From contig JAGASS010000011.1 of the NCBI GenBank assembly GCA_017621655.1, positions 1 through 33,133 on the forward strand: a stretch of 33,133 bases of DNA. Direction: 5' to 3'. Made by a program: the position numbers and the translations under genes. Below the pieces are notes generated by a model. The model made no database searches. It saw only the letters and a program-made list of their open reading frames with translations, and was not told the origin of the DNA. Of the stretch, positions 7,036-15,888 are shown piece by piece (positions within the stretch are counted from its first letter, which is position 1; the number at the start of each line of letters is the position of its first letter). The DNA is from Clostridia bacterium. GTDB taxonomy: Bacteria > Bacillota > Clostridia > Oscillospirales > CAG-272.

Positions 7036-9687
7036 TTATTTCTTCTTTTTCTTGATCATCGTGACCGCGAGCACCGTTCCGACACCGGATACGAACCCAA
7101 CTATGGGAACGATTATCGCAAGCGGATTTATCTTCTTTCCGCCGTCGTCCTTCTTTTCATCCGACGATATGCTCGGACGCGGACGTGTCGGACGCGTCGT
7201 ATCGGTCTTCTCGGTGGTTTCACCGGGGGAGGTCATCGTTTCAAATTCCGACGTTTCGGTACTTGTTTCCTTACCGCTGTAAACGTCAAGCTGAGACATA
7301 TCGCGCTTGATGGTATAGGTAGTCATCTTGCGAACGCCCTCGACGTTTTCGAGCTTACCGACGTTTACTATCTCGATAGTAATATGATCGGAATAGAAAT
7401 CAAGGGTCATTATCTGCGAAATATTGGTATCTCCGCCGTAAGGGCCTGACGGATCGAGACGGGTTGCCGAGTTGCTTATCGAGCTTCCGTGGATATAGTG
7501 GTAACCCGTCGTTGTATAAGAGCCGTCTGCGTTCTGCTTCTTGTCTCCGAAGTTCCAGATAAGCTCGGAGGAATTGTAGAACGCGGTCTCCTCCTCGGTA
7601 CGCCAATGGATATGACCGTAGGTATATATTACATTCGGATACTCCTCAAGCAGAGTCATAAGCATTTCTCTCGGATCGCCAAGATGCGCGTGCTGACTCG
7701 GGGCACGGTATTCATAATTCTCACCGTCGGTCGAGAAGTTATAGTGGCAGAATATCATTACGGTCTTATCGGGACCGATCTCCTCAAGCTGCTCGCGAAG
7801 CCAGATTATCTGCTGTGGATACATCTGCTGACCTGCGCCGCGGTCCTCCGAGGTAGCAAGAGCATTTCCGGTATAAGACTGATTTATACCGATGAAATCA
7901 AGTCCGCCGACGTTGTAGCGGTAACAAAGCACCTCGTCGGGATAACGGCAAAGACGTGCGTCTCCGACGATATCCTTCATATAAAGAGCGTCGTAGTATC
8001 CTCCCGATCTACCGAGCATCCAATGCGTATAGCTTCCAGAATGGATACGCACCGAAGGATCCTTAAATTCAGCGATAACACCCGGCTGCTTGTCGTGGTT
8101 ACCCGCGACGTAGAAGATATTTCTTCCGGTCTTAGTCGCAGTGGCAAGAGAATTATCAAGATAGGTTATCGTAGAAATGATATTCTCGTACGTCCAAGGG
8201 CTTTTCTGCATATCTTTAGTATGATAGATCGCCTCTCCGAGGTTGTCGCCTCCGAGAAGTATCGCGTCAACTCCGCCCTTTGCCTTCAGGTATTCAATTG
8301 CATTTACGACGTTCTGCTTGATCGGCTTTTCTGTGCCGATTATTTCGCCCTCAAGATGAAGGTCGGACATAAATGCAACGCTGTAAAGAGGCGTCTTGCC
8401 GTCGTTATTGTACTCGCGGTCAAGCTTGCCCGTGTGAAGCGATTTGATCGCCGTCGAGAGCGAGCGCATATATACCTTGTCTTTGCTTCCGTCGTAGACA
8501 AGCTCGATGTTTATCTTCTCGTCCTGATCGAGAACTACCGAGTGCTTTATCTCGGTCAAGGTATCAGTGACCTCAAAGGTCTTGACGGTCGCGCCGTTTT
8601 TCGTTATCTTAACGGTCGATTTACCTGCCGTTGCTCTCTGAAGCTTAGCCGTGATCTCAAAGGTTCCCGAGCGAGGCGCAACGAAGGTGAGTACCGCGTT
8701 TTTCTTAACGGCGCTCATTCCAAATGCGTCTGTCGCTTTCTGATTCGGGTCCTTATCAAGCGAGGTCTCGTACCAGAAGTAAAGGTCCTGACCCTCGGAA
8801 TATCCGCGAGTAGTAACCACCGCCTCGTTTCCCGGGTACTTATCAAGAGCGTACTCTTCATTACCGCAGGTGAGCTTTATCTGCTTGACTCTCGATATGA
8901 AGCCCTTATCCGCCTCATTATTTTCAGCGACCTCCATAACGAAGAGAAGGTCTTCTCCCTTTTTGAGGTCGACTCTGCCGCTGATGCTGTACGCAAGAGC
9001 GTCGGTCTCGTTCGTTTCGGTCTTTTCGCTCGTGACGGACATAAGAACGTTTCCGTCCTTGACTACGGAATAGGTGACACCCGAATACTTTTTCGGCGTT
9101 CCACTCATCGTCATTCTCTTAACGACATTTTCGGTATAATCGTATGTGCCGTCCTTAGGCGCACGGAAAGCAACGACGAACTTCGTCTTTTGGGATGGTG
9201 CCGCCATGAAAATGTCGCCTTCCTGATATTCCATATAGGATTTCTTAAAGCAGCTTGCCGTAAGCTCGTTGTCGGTCTCGCCGACGTAGCTATAGGTCAC
9301 GTTTGCGCTCGGAACGATGGAAATAAGATTGACCTCCTTGCCGCTTGAAACGTCTATACCGAAGGCGCGGAAGGTCGGCGTCTCCTTGACTGCGGGAACG
9401 TATACTCCGAGCTTCTTGCTTCCCGCGTGGAATTCATAAGTATCAAGGTATACCCATTTTCCCTCTTGATTGAACTTCATACCGACTCGGTCCTTCTCGC
9501 CGAAGCCGTCAATGCCCTTCGATGGCAAAACGTCATATACGGTCCTATGAGTCTGTGCTGTAAGACTTTCATAATCCTCGTGCTTGGGCGGCATCGTCGC
9601 ACCGCTTACCGCAGTGGCGAGCATCATGCAAGTGCCGAGCATCGCCGTCATCAGGCGAAGCAAAAAGGAAGATCGTCTTTTTTTCAT
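7036..9687 (-). CDS. Cell-surface calcineurin-like metallophosphoesterase
   Basis: 883-residue exported phosphoesterase. Order: positively charged signal peptide (about 1-30), about 400 residues of predicted beta-rich modules, metallophosphoesterase domain (about 435-700), Thr/Pro-rich linker (TTRPTRPRP, about 830), C-terminal membrane helix (about 853-877) and a five-lysine cytosolic tail. Metal ligands are in SDLH (441-444), GGDN (479-482), GNHD (529-532), CHYN (647-650) and GHIH (691-694), so the active site is complete. No LPXTG sorting motif; anchoring is by the tail helix. The start is ATG 9687 with GGAGG 5 nt upstream; the in-frame TTG at 9699 overlaps that site. Substrate unknown. Confidence 0.87.
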   Translation of the reverse strand: MKKRRSSFLLRLMTAMLGTCMMLATAVSGATMPPKHEDYESLTAQTHRTVYDVLPSKGIDGFGEKDRVGMKFNQEGKWVYLDTYEFHAGSKKLGVYVPAVKETPTFRAFGIDVSSGKEVNLISIVPSANVTYSYVGETDNELTASCFKKSYMEYQEGDIFMAAPSQKTKFVVAFRAPKDGTYDYTENVVKRMTMSGTPKKYSGVTYSVVKDGNVLMSVTSEKTETNETDALAYSISGRVDLKKGEDLLFVMEVAENNEADKGFISRVKQIKLTCGNEEYALDKYPGNEAVVTTRGYSEGQDLYFWYETSLDKDPNQKATDAFGMSAVKKNAVLTFVAPRSGTFEITAKLQRATAGKSTVKITKNGATVKTFEVTDTLTEIKHSVVLDQDEKINIELVYDGSKDKVYMRSLSTAIKSLHTGKLDREYNNDGKTPLYSVAFMSDLHLEGEIIGTEKPIKQNVVNAIEYLKAKGGVDAILLGGDNLGEAIYHTKDMQKSPWTYENIISTITYLDNSLATATKTGRNIFYVAGNHDKQPGVIAEFKDPSVRIHSGSYTHWMLGRSGGYYDALYMKDIVGDARLCRYPDEVLCYRYNVGGLDFIGINQSYTGNALATSEDRGAGQQMYPQQIIWLREQLEEIGPDKTVMIFCHYNFSTDGENYEYRAPSQHAHLGDPREMLMTLLEEYPNVIYTYGHIHWRTEEETAFYNSSELIWNFGDKKQNADGSYTTTGYHYIHGSSISNSATRLDPSGPYGGDTNISQIMTLDFYSDHITIEIVNVGKLENVEGVRKMTTYTIKRDMSQLDVYSGKETSTETSEFETMTSPGETTEKTDTTRPTRPRPSISSDEKKDDGGKKINPLAIIVPIVGFVSGVGTVLAVTMIKKKKK

Positions 9688-9717
9688 ATTTACCTCCAAA
9701 CAGGTTACTATATATTA

Positions 9718-9746
9718 ATTATAAGATCAAATCCCCCTCTTGTCAA
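9718..9746 (-). promoter_or_regulatory. Consensus promoter of the metallophosphoesterase gene
   Basis: Minus strand: -35 TTGACA (9746-9741), 17-nt spacer, -10 TATAAT (9723-9718). Both hexamers match the sigma-A consensus exactly. Confidence 0.85.
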
Positions 9747-9779
9747 TAAAATTCCGCGTTTTTACAGCTTCTCCTCGCC

Positions 9780-9808
9780 TTGACAACGAAACTGCTCTGT
9801 GATACAAT
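9780..9808 (+). promoter_or_regulatory. Promoter of the eutH-like gene
   Basis: -35 TTGACA (9780-9785), 17-nt spacer, -10 TACAAT (9803-9808), divergent from the metallophosphoesterase promoter. Confidence 0.82.
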
Positions 9809-9842
9809 TCATAAGTCAATTATGTATTAAGGAAGCTTGAAA

Positions 9843-10922
9843 ATGAACGCTCTATCAATAATAATGCTCGTATGTGCCGCTATCGGCGCACTCGACAGGA
9901 TATTCGGAAACAAACTCGGACTGGGCGCGGAATTTGAGCGTGGCTTCAACCTGCTCGGAACGATGGCTCTTTCGATGATAGGAATGATAGTTCTTTCGCC
10001 CGTGATAGCCGACTTTGTTTCCCCCGTTCTCAATTTTGTATATAATACCTTCGGCATCGATCCGTCGGTCATACCCGCGTCGCTTTTCGCAAACGATATG
10101 GGCGGCGCGCCGATGAGCGTCGAGGTCGGCAAGGACGCAGGCGTCGCGCTCTTCAACGCACTCGTCGTATCGTCAATGATGGGCTGTACCGTTTCGTTCA
10201 GCATTCCGTACGCGGTCAGCGCAGTTGACAAAAAGCATCACAAGGAGCTTTTTCTCGGTATGCTTTGCGGAATTGCGACAATTCCGATCGGTTGCTTCGT
10301 TGGCGGACTTTTTTCAAAAATACCGTTCACGGTGCTTATCATCAACCTGCTTCCGCTGATAATTTTCGCCGCGATCATAGCGCTCGGTCTGATATTCATT
10401 CCGAACGTCTGCGTTAAGATATTTGCTATATTCGGGTATCTTATAAAAGCGCTTATCACAGTCGGGCTTGTCCTCGGAATGATAAACTTTATAAGCGGAA
10501 AAGAGATAATAAAGGGTCTATCGGACATTGAGGGCGCGTCCCTCATCTGCCTTAACGCCGCCGTATTCCTTGCAGGCGCATTTCCGCTTATGTTCATCGT
10601 ATCGAAGCTGCTCAAAAAGCCGATAAACGCTCTCGGAAAGAAAGCGGGGATCAATTCCGCCTCGGCGTTCGGCTTCATTTCAACGCTAGTTACTAACGTG
10701 CCGACCTACGACGGTATGAAGGATATGGATAAAAAAGGAATCGTCCTCAATTCCGCATTCGCGGTCTCTGCCGCGTTCGTCTTCGGCGGACATCTCGGCT
10801 TCACGATCGCCTTTGACGGCTCGCTCACCTTCCCCGTAATAATCGGAAAACTCACCGCAGGCGTTTCCGCCCTCGCCCTCGCGCTTCTCATAAGTAAAAA
10901 AATCACGGCTGAAAAGCCGTGA
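9843..10922 (+). CDS. eutH: EutH-like ethanolamine permease
   Basis: 359-residue polytopic membrane protein with about ten hydrophobic helices, similar in layout to EutH, which brings ethanolamine into the cell. Family-like segments: AIGALDRIFGNKLGLG near the N-terminus, ASLFANDMGGAPMS (about residues 80-93), MMGCTVSFSIPYAV (about 113-126), GIATIPIGCFVGGLF (about 139-153) and FGGHLGFTIAFD (about 317-328). ATG 9843 has AAGGAAG 7 nt upstream; the TTG at 9837 is too close to it. No other eut gene (ammonia lyase, microcompartment shell) is in the window, so transport of another small amine cannot be excluded. Confidence 0.85.
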   Translation: MNALSIIMLVCAAIGALDRIFGNKLGLGAEFERGFNLLGTMALSMIGMIVLSPVIADFVSPVLNFVYNTFGIDPSVIPASLFANDMGGAPMSVEVGKDAGVALFNALVVSSMMGCTVSFSIPYAVSAVDKKHHKELFLGMLCGIATIPIGCFVGGLFSKIPFTVLIINLLPLIIFAAIIALGLIFIPNVCVKIFAIFGYLIKALITVGLVLGMINFISGKEIIKGLSDIEGASLICLNAAVFLAGAFPLMFIVSKLLKKPINALGKKAGINSASAFGFISTLVTNVPTYDGMKDMDKKGIVLNSAFAVSAAFVFGGHLGFTIAFDGSLTFPVIIGKLTAGVSALALALLISKKITAEKP

Positions 10923-10928
10923 TTTTTT
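10896..10928. terminator. Terminator overlapping the eutH stop codon
   Basis: A stem AAAAAATCACGGCT/AGCCGTGATTTTTT with a GAAA loop. The eutH TGA stop (10920-10922) lies in the 3' arm. A and T tracts on both sides make it usable from both convergent genes. Confidence 0.9.
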
Positions 10929-10949
10929 ATTTACTAGGATTTTGCTGTA

Positions 10950-13814
10950 TCACTCAACAACGTTTCCGTTTTCGTCGTATTCAACGATAGAGGTAACGTT
11001 TCCGTCAGCGTCGTAATAGGTTACGTACTGAACCCAGTTATCGCACCATGCGCCGCCTTCGTAAGAGTAGTGATAGTAATTTTCTCTTCTTACAAGGACA
11101 CCATCTTCATAGTAATCCCAGTATTCGAAACACATCTCGCATTTGTTTTCGAAATCGTAATCCACAACGTACCGACCGATCATAACGGGGGTTCCTTCGA
11201 GATCATAATACTCTTCGGTATAAATACCGCCGCCGTCTTCGAGGTGTCTGTTACCCATGTAACCCGATAGAATAGGTTCAGGATTCACCTCCGGATCGCC
11301 AGTATACCACTCCATAAACACGCTCTTCGGTTCGCCGTTTTGATAGTACTCCAAATAATCAATGATTCCGGTACGATCGGCATTATACCAAATCGCGGTC
11401 TTCATATCGCGTCCGCCGGGATAATAGTCAATATAATATACTGCGCCGCTCCAACTTCTATGCCCGTAGGAATACTCTCTTACGTCGTCGTTATTATACC
11501 ATGACTCCATTTTAGTATATCCGTGCGGAGACTGCGGATCATAGTATTCAATCACCCAGTAGCCATCTTCTTCAAATTCGTATTCGTATACTACCTCGTA
11601 AGTATAGTCGTATTTTGCTTCATATACCGTTCTGTTTATTTCTTCTTCGTTCTCGTCGTACTCAATAATGATATACGAACCGTCGGGTTCATAAAACGTC
11701 CGAGTATCCTCTTTGCCGTTCTCGTCGTACTCTACAAGTACTCTCAACTCGCGGGTTTCAAGCTCTCCTGCCTCATTGTAGTACAGCTCGTATCTTTCCC
11801 AGGTCTTTTCGGTTCTTCCGTCCTCGTAATAGGTCGTTACTGCAAGATACTGATCCTCGGGGATATAGTGATATTCCTTAACTAACGTCTCGTCGGGAGC
11901 ATACTCGTACTCATAATAACCTTCATAAGCACCGTTGTTGCCCTCATATAATATCTCGCCGTCAGGCACACTGTATTCCGTATATTTTTCACTATCAATT
12001 TCATCGGTATCGCCTACGTAAGTGAACTCGGATACAAGTAAATATTCAAGCTCGTCATTTTCGCCCACGCCGTAGCCGACACCGCGCTTCACTCTGCCGA
12101 GGTCGTCAAGCTCATAGACAGTAACCGTAGTGCCGTTAGTAAACGTAACGGTCTCCTTGACAAGCTCGTCTTCAACGATATAATACGTCCAGAGAAGTCC
12201 GTCCATTTCTTGCGTTTGGGTTCCGGTGAACTTTTCATCTTCCTCGGGAGGAAGATCTTCGCCGCCCTCGGGAGGAGTTACGTCGTCAACTATCAGATTG
12301 CCGTTTTCGTCGTATTCAAAGGTGGATTCATCAAGGATCTCACCGTCGGGTGCGCTATATATAATACGTAATGCTGTCTTTACGTTATAGGTACCGTCAT
12401 AGTACTCATACTTGAAAACAAGCACCGCGTAGGTACCATCGCTCGCTCCACTTAACTGGCAGTCTATAAGGATCTTATCAAAATCATCTTCGTCACGCTC
12501 AAAAACAGTAATCGTAGTGCCGTTAGTGAATGTAGCGGTACCCTTTACAAGCTCGTCTTCAACGATATAGTACGTAAGGAGAGCACCGTTTATATCTTCC
12601 GTTTCGGTTCCGGTGAACTTCTCATCCTCCGCGGGAGGTGTTATGATGGGTTCGTCACCTTCGGTGATTTCGTTTCCGTCTTTATCGTAATAGGTTTCCT
12701 TGAGCCAATCTCCATTTTCGTCGTATTCGTCTACGCGATACGAGCCGTCGTCATAATAACGTGTGGAAAGCTTTAGAGTGCCATCCTCGCGGTATTCACT
12801 CTTGTATTCCAGATCTCCGAGCTCGCATTCGCCGGTTTCCTCGTCTACGACAAGATCATATTCTTCAAAAGTCTTTTTCGCCTTTCCGTCGGGATAGTAG
12901 GTGATCATCTCGGCGTAGTTGCCCCAACGACCATCCATTGTATAATTAGTTTCCTTCGTAGCTTTGCCGTTGGCGGTATACTCGCATTCCCAAACGTACT
13001 TTCCGTCCTCATCCTCGTGAGATGAGCCGAGGGCGAGACAGGTCATATCCGCGTCGTTCAGCTTGATCTTCACGGTCATATTGGTCGCGCCGTAATCCTC
13101 GTCGCTCATAGCGATCTCTTCTCCGTTCAGGAGAGCCATCGTCATATCGTATTCTGCCTTTTCGATCTGTCCTGCTTCGTACATTTCCTTGTACTGCGCC
13201 TTTGCAATAGCAATATATTCTTCGGCGGCAGTTCCCTCAAACGATGCCGAACGGTATGCCTTGGGAGCGGCATCGGAAAGCGTCAAGATTCCGTTCGATA
13301 CGACTGCCGAAGAGAACTCTATACGCATCTCCATAACTCCGATAACGTTTCCGTTAAGTCCGAGCTGCTCTATCATATCAGCAGGCATCTCTTCCTTTTC
13401 GAAAGCCGAAACGGAACCCTTACCGTCAAGAACAGTAACCTTCATTTCCTGTGCGCCCGAATAACCTGTATAAACCTTTTCCTCATCCTCGGGATCGGGC
13501 TGGGGATCAGTCGTTACAGGGGGCTTAGGTGTAGTACCGGGGGTAGTTGTTTCGTCGGGAGCGGTTGTTCCGCCCGGAACCGTAGTGCCGTCGGGAGTAG
13601 TCGTTCCGCCGGGCACAGTAGTACCGTCAGGATCGGTAGTTCCGCCCGGAACGGTAGTGCCGTCAGGTTCGGTCGTTCCGTCAGGATCGGTAGTTCCGCC
13701 GGTAGTCGTCGTTGTGGCGGGTGTAGTTGCTTCGGGTTTCTTTTCATTGTCGTCGCAAGCGGCAAATGTCATCATCATCAACAATGCCACTATCAGTGCT
13801 AAAAGTTTTTTCAT
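10950..13814 (-). CDS. Giant acidic lipoprotein with YwqK/MORN-like repeats
   Basis: 954-residue predicted surface lipoprotein. The signal peptide ends in a lipobox (TFAAC, Cys20). A low-complexity linker of nine six-residue units (GTT-x-P-D/G) spans about residues 39-93. The rest is very acidic and tyrosine-rich, full of short Y-Y-x-D-G-x and E-Y-D-E-N-G-x strands resembling the MORN-variant repeats of YwqK-type proteins. Two longer segments are duplicates (about 397-443 and 525-571, each starting EDEKFTGT). No enzymatic motif is recognised; a binding or scaffold role outside the membrane is inferred. Its promoter carries a palindrome in the spacer, beside an XRE regulator. Confidence 0.8.
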   Translation of the reverse strand: MKKLLALIVALLMMMTFAACDDNEKKPEATTPATTTTTGGTTDPDGTTEPDGTTVPGGTTDPDGTTVPGGTTTPDGTTVPGGTTAPDETTTPGTTPKPPVTTDPQPDPEDEEKVYTGYSGAQEMKVTVLDGKGSVSAFEKEEMPADMIEQLGLNGNVIGVMEMRIEFSSAVVSNGILTLSDAAPKAYRSASFEGTAAEEYIAIAKAQYKEMYEAGQIEKAEYDMTMALLNGEEIAMSDEDYGATNMTVKIKLNDADMTCLALGSSHEDEDGKYVWECEYTANGKATKETNYTMDGRWGNYAEMITYYPDGKAKKTFEEYDLVVDEETGECELGDLEYKSEYREDGTLKLSTRYYDDGSYRVDEYDENGDWLKETYYDKDGNEITEGDEPIITPPAEDEKFTGTETEDINGALLTYYIVEDELVKGTATFTNGTTITVFERDEDDFDKILIDCQLSGASDGTYAVLVFKYEYYDGTYNVKTALRIIYSAPDGEILDESTFEYDENGNLIVDDVTPPEGGEDLPPEEDEKFTGTQTQEMDGLLWTYYIVEDELVKETVTFTNGTTVTVYELDDLGRVKRGVGYGVGENDELEYLLVSEFTYVGDTDEIDSEKYTEYSVPDGEILYEGNNGAYEGYYEYEYAPDETLVKEYHYIPEDQYLAVTTYYEDGRTEKTWERYELYYNEAGELETRELRVLVEYDENGKEDTRTFYEPDGSYIIIEYDENEEEINRTVYEAKYDYTYEVVYEYEFEEDGYWVIEYYDPQSPHGYTKMESWYNNDDVREYSYGHRSWSGAVYYIDYYPGGRDMKTAIWYNADRTGIIDYLEYYQNGEPKSVFMEWYTGDPEVNPEPILSGYMGNRHLEDGGGIYTEEYYDLEGTPVMIGRYVVDYDFENKCEMCFEYWDYYEDGVLVRRENYYHYSYEGGAWCDNWVQYVTYYDADGNVTSIVEYDENGNVVE
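13536..13700 (-). repeat. Nine tandem 18-bp units in the lipoprotein linker
   Basis: Imperfect 18-bp tandem units encode GTT-x-P-D/G. Because the unit is a multiple of three, copy-number change would alter linker length without a frameshift. Confidence 0.85.
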
Positions 13815-13842
13815 TTCAAAACTCTTTTACTAAGATAAAGTC

Positions 13843-13871
13843 ATTGTATCACAACTTTTAGTTGTTGTCAA
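13843..13871 (-). promoter_or_regulatory. Lipoprotein promoter with palindromic operator in the spacer
   Basis: Minus strand: -35 TTGACA (13871-13866), 17-nt spacer, -10 TACAAT (13848-13843). The perfect palindrome ACAACTTTTAGTTGT (13851-13865) fills almost the whole spacer, a classic repressor position. Confidence 0.8.
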
Positions 13872-13872
13872 T

Positions 13873-13926
13873 AACTAATAATAAGTTTTTTACATAACTT
13901 TCGAAAGTTGTTATCATTATTATAAT
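13873..13926 (+). promoter_or_regulatory. XRE regulator promoter region with further AACT...AGTT palindromes
   Basis: A -10 TATAAT lies at 13921-13926. The perfect 14-bp palindrome AACTTTCGAAAGTT (13896-13909) covers the expected -35 position. A third inverted AACT-N7-AGTT lies at 13873-13887. All three palindromes in this region share AACT/AGTT half-sites, suggesting one regulator, probably the adjacent XRE protein, acts on both genes. Confidence 0.6.
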
Positions 13927-13957
13927 GAATGGTAATATAAGAAAGGAATAGCACTAA

Positions 13958-14278
13958 ATGCTTCATAATTTAAGATTTCTACGCACTCGCGCAGGAATGA
14001 GTCAGCAACAACTTGCCGATGTTATAAACGTCAGTCAGCAGTCTATAAACAAATACGAAAACCACGACGTAGAGCCGAATATCGAAACACTATGCGCCAT
14101 CGCCGATTATTTCAACGTCTCCCTTGATTTTCTCGTCGGACGCACAAGCATCGAGCGCAAAAACGAGGAAACGGAATTCTGCCGACTTAATTCCGAAGAG
14201 ACGGCACTAATAAACAAAATAAGATCCCTCTCCCCCGAGGACAGAAATCTCATCTGTAACCTTGCAAAACGCCTTTGA
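13958..14278 (+). CDS. XRE-family (Cro/CI-type) transcriptional regulator
   Basis: 106-residue cytosolic DNA-binding protein. The HTH_3 domain spans about residues 4-61: LRFLRTRAGMSQQQLADVI, VSQQSINKYENHDVEPN for the recognition helix region, and LCAIADYFNVSLDFLVGRT, the usual domain end. The short C-terminal helix region (about 70-106) may dimerise. AGAAAGGA precedes the ATG. It is divergent from the lipoprotein gene; the palindromes between them suggest it represses both itself and the lipoprotein. No protease, recombinase or phage gene accompanies it. Confidence 0.92.
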   Translation: MLHNLRFLRTRAGMSQQQLADVINVSQQSINKYENHDVEPNIETLCAIADYFNVSLDFLVGRTSIERKNEETEFCRLNSEETALINKIRSLSPEDRNLICNLAKRL

Positions 14279-14286
14279 CAAAATAT

Positions 14287-14316
14287 AAAAAACAGCCGCT
14301 TTGCGGCTGTTTTTTT
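14287..14316. terminator. Terminator between XRE and DUF4091 genes
   Basis: A perfect 13-bp stem AAAAAACAGCCGC/GCGGCTGTTTTTT with a TTT loop; A and T tracts on both sides allow both directions. Confidence 0.92.
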
Positions 14317-14320
14317 ATAT

Positions 14321-15823
14321 TTACATTACTTTTTCGATCGCTTCGCCGATCTCTTTTCTGACAAGTGCGATCTTGTCTATATCGGAAGAAAACTCGGTAA
14401 GGGACGGAGTGACCTCGTTTATCTTCTTAATAACAAAGTCACGTCCGAGGAGCTTTTCAGCGATCACGAACAGCTCGTAGTCCTCGATACCGTCGCGGAA
14501 AATCTTCATTCTTATAGACGATACGGGACCGTCGATGCCAACCTTCATTCCGGGATAGCAGAGGATTCCCTCTGCGTAAACGGGAACCGGCTCCTCACCG
14601 GGATTAAGACCCTTACAGCTGTTCCAGAGGTCTTCCCAAGGATCGATCTTGTGTCCGTGGTAATCCCACGCGTTACAAGACCAATAGAGGAAGCCCGTTG
14701 CGCTTCTTTCGTAGGTCTGCCAGAAGATCGGTCTCTGCCAAGTTCCGGGATAGTCCGCGAACAGTGCGCCGTAGGGCTTGATGGGGGCGTTGCAAATGTA
14801 CGTCCACATTCTGTCGCCGCGCGCGATAAGATCGTCCATTCTCTGCCAGAAGGTCTTTTCGGGGGTGTACTTCAGGTACTGTCCGTAGGACATCTCGTCG
14901 TCGTAAAGCGCGAGCTTCGGGCAGTGGAGGTTTATATATTCCGACATGTGATCGACCTGGTCACTGTTTTCGCCGGTCTGAATATCGGTATAATAGGGCG
15001 AGGTGCGTCCGATCTTCGGACAGAGCACTTTAAGACGCTCGCATCTCTTCTTCAGCTCCTCGAGCTTCGGAATATCGTCCGGCTCGTCAAGCGGATAGAA
15101 GAACGCCTTTTTCGTCCATTCGGGGTTGCTCGTTACCTTGTTATAATATTCGAGAAGCTTCTCGTCATCGGCTTCCCAGAACATCGAGAACGCAGTTACG
15201 CGCGGGTCGGACATATATGCGTCGGCACGAGGGTCGAGAATATCATAAGGAAGAACGTAAGCGCTGATGCCGTGGTCGAGAAGCATATCGTAATACTTCT
15301 TGTAAAGCTCATCGTTGCAGTATCCGTGTAAGCTTTCGATACGCCATCTGCCGAGACCTACCGCGGTTTGAAGCGTTTTGTTCACAGGAAGAACGAAATT
15401 CCATACGTGAACGGTCACCTCATAGGTTCCGATGACACCCTCGCCGTTTGCCGCCTCGAATACGAACTCATAGTCGCCCGCTTCGGTATTCTCGTAGGTT
15501 CTGAACTCGACGAGAATAGGCGTGGTTTCGTTTTCGCCGACTTCGATCTCCTCTCCGTTATAGGGAGGGGTCGAGTCGGTATAATATTTGCCCTCGATAA
15601 GGTGCTTGTGATTAAGCGCGGACATTCCGTAAAGAAGCGAGCTATCGCCAGAAACGAGCTTAAGAGCTACCGTCGTATCGCTCTCGGGACGGAACGCGAT
15701 CTGACAGCCCTCAGTCTCGCCCTTTGCCATATATACTGTGTATTTTTTACTTGCTCCCGCCTCGGAATCGGAGCGGAGCTTATTATAGCTGTGGGTTATC
15801 CAGCTTGAAATTTTAACGTTCAT
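14321..15823 (-). CDS. DUF4091 (glycoside-hydrolase-like) protein
   Basis: 500-residue protein with an N-terminal beta-sandwich (about residues 1-145, ending VTVHVWNF) and a TIM-barrel-like region ending in DUF4091 signatures: AFFYPLDEPDD (about 245-255), WTYICNAP (about 337-344), RPIFWQTYERSATGFLYWSCNAWD (about 362-385, split by family insertions) and SIRMKIFRDGIEDYELF (about 436-452). No signal peptide, so it is probably cytosolic. The DEP and RDGIEDYE motifs are typical of the family, whose activity is known in few members. CAGGAGA precedes the ATG. No clear promoter was found in the repeat-rich upstream DNA. Confidence 0.8.
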   Translation of the reverse strand: MNVKISSWITHSYNKLRSDSEAGASKKYTVYMAKGETEGCQIAFRPESDTTVALKLVSGDSSLLYGMSALNHKHLIEGKYYTDSTPPYNGEEIEVGENETTPILVEFRTYENTEAGDYEFVFEAANGEGVIGTYEVTVHVWNFVLPVNKTLQTAVGLGRWRIESLHGYCNDELYKKYYDMLLDHGISAYVLPYDILDPRADAYMSDPRVTAFSMFWEADDEKLLEYYNKVTSNPEWTKKAFFYPLDEPDDIPKLEELKKRCERLKVLCPKIGRTSPYYTDIQTGENSDQVDHMSEYINLHCPKLALYDDEMSYGQYLKYTPEKTFWQRMDDLIARGDRMWTYICNAPIKPYGALFADYPGTWQRPIFWQTYERSATGFLYWSCNAWDYHGHKIDPWEDLWNSCKGLNPGEEPVPVYAEGILCYPGMKVGIDGPVSSIRMKIFRDGIEDYELFVIAEKLLGRDFVIKKINEVTPSLTEFSSDIDKIALVRKEIGEAIEKVM

Positions 15824-15888
15824 AGTGTTCTCCTGTAAAAGATTTTGCAGACTTTCCTTCTTGCCTTCCCATCAGTGAAATGGCGCGT

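Noticed and set aside
7489..9348. 619-codon open frame on the plus strand
   Set aside because: It lies antisense to the metallophosphoesterase, whose motifs are complete; the frame is a codon-bias shadow without domain signatures.
9837..10922. Autotransporter or amino-acid permease identity for the eutH-like gene
   Set aside because: The DMGG, MMG..VSFSIP and TIPIGC..GG segments fit EutH better than any other permease family I can recall.
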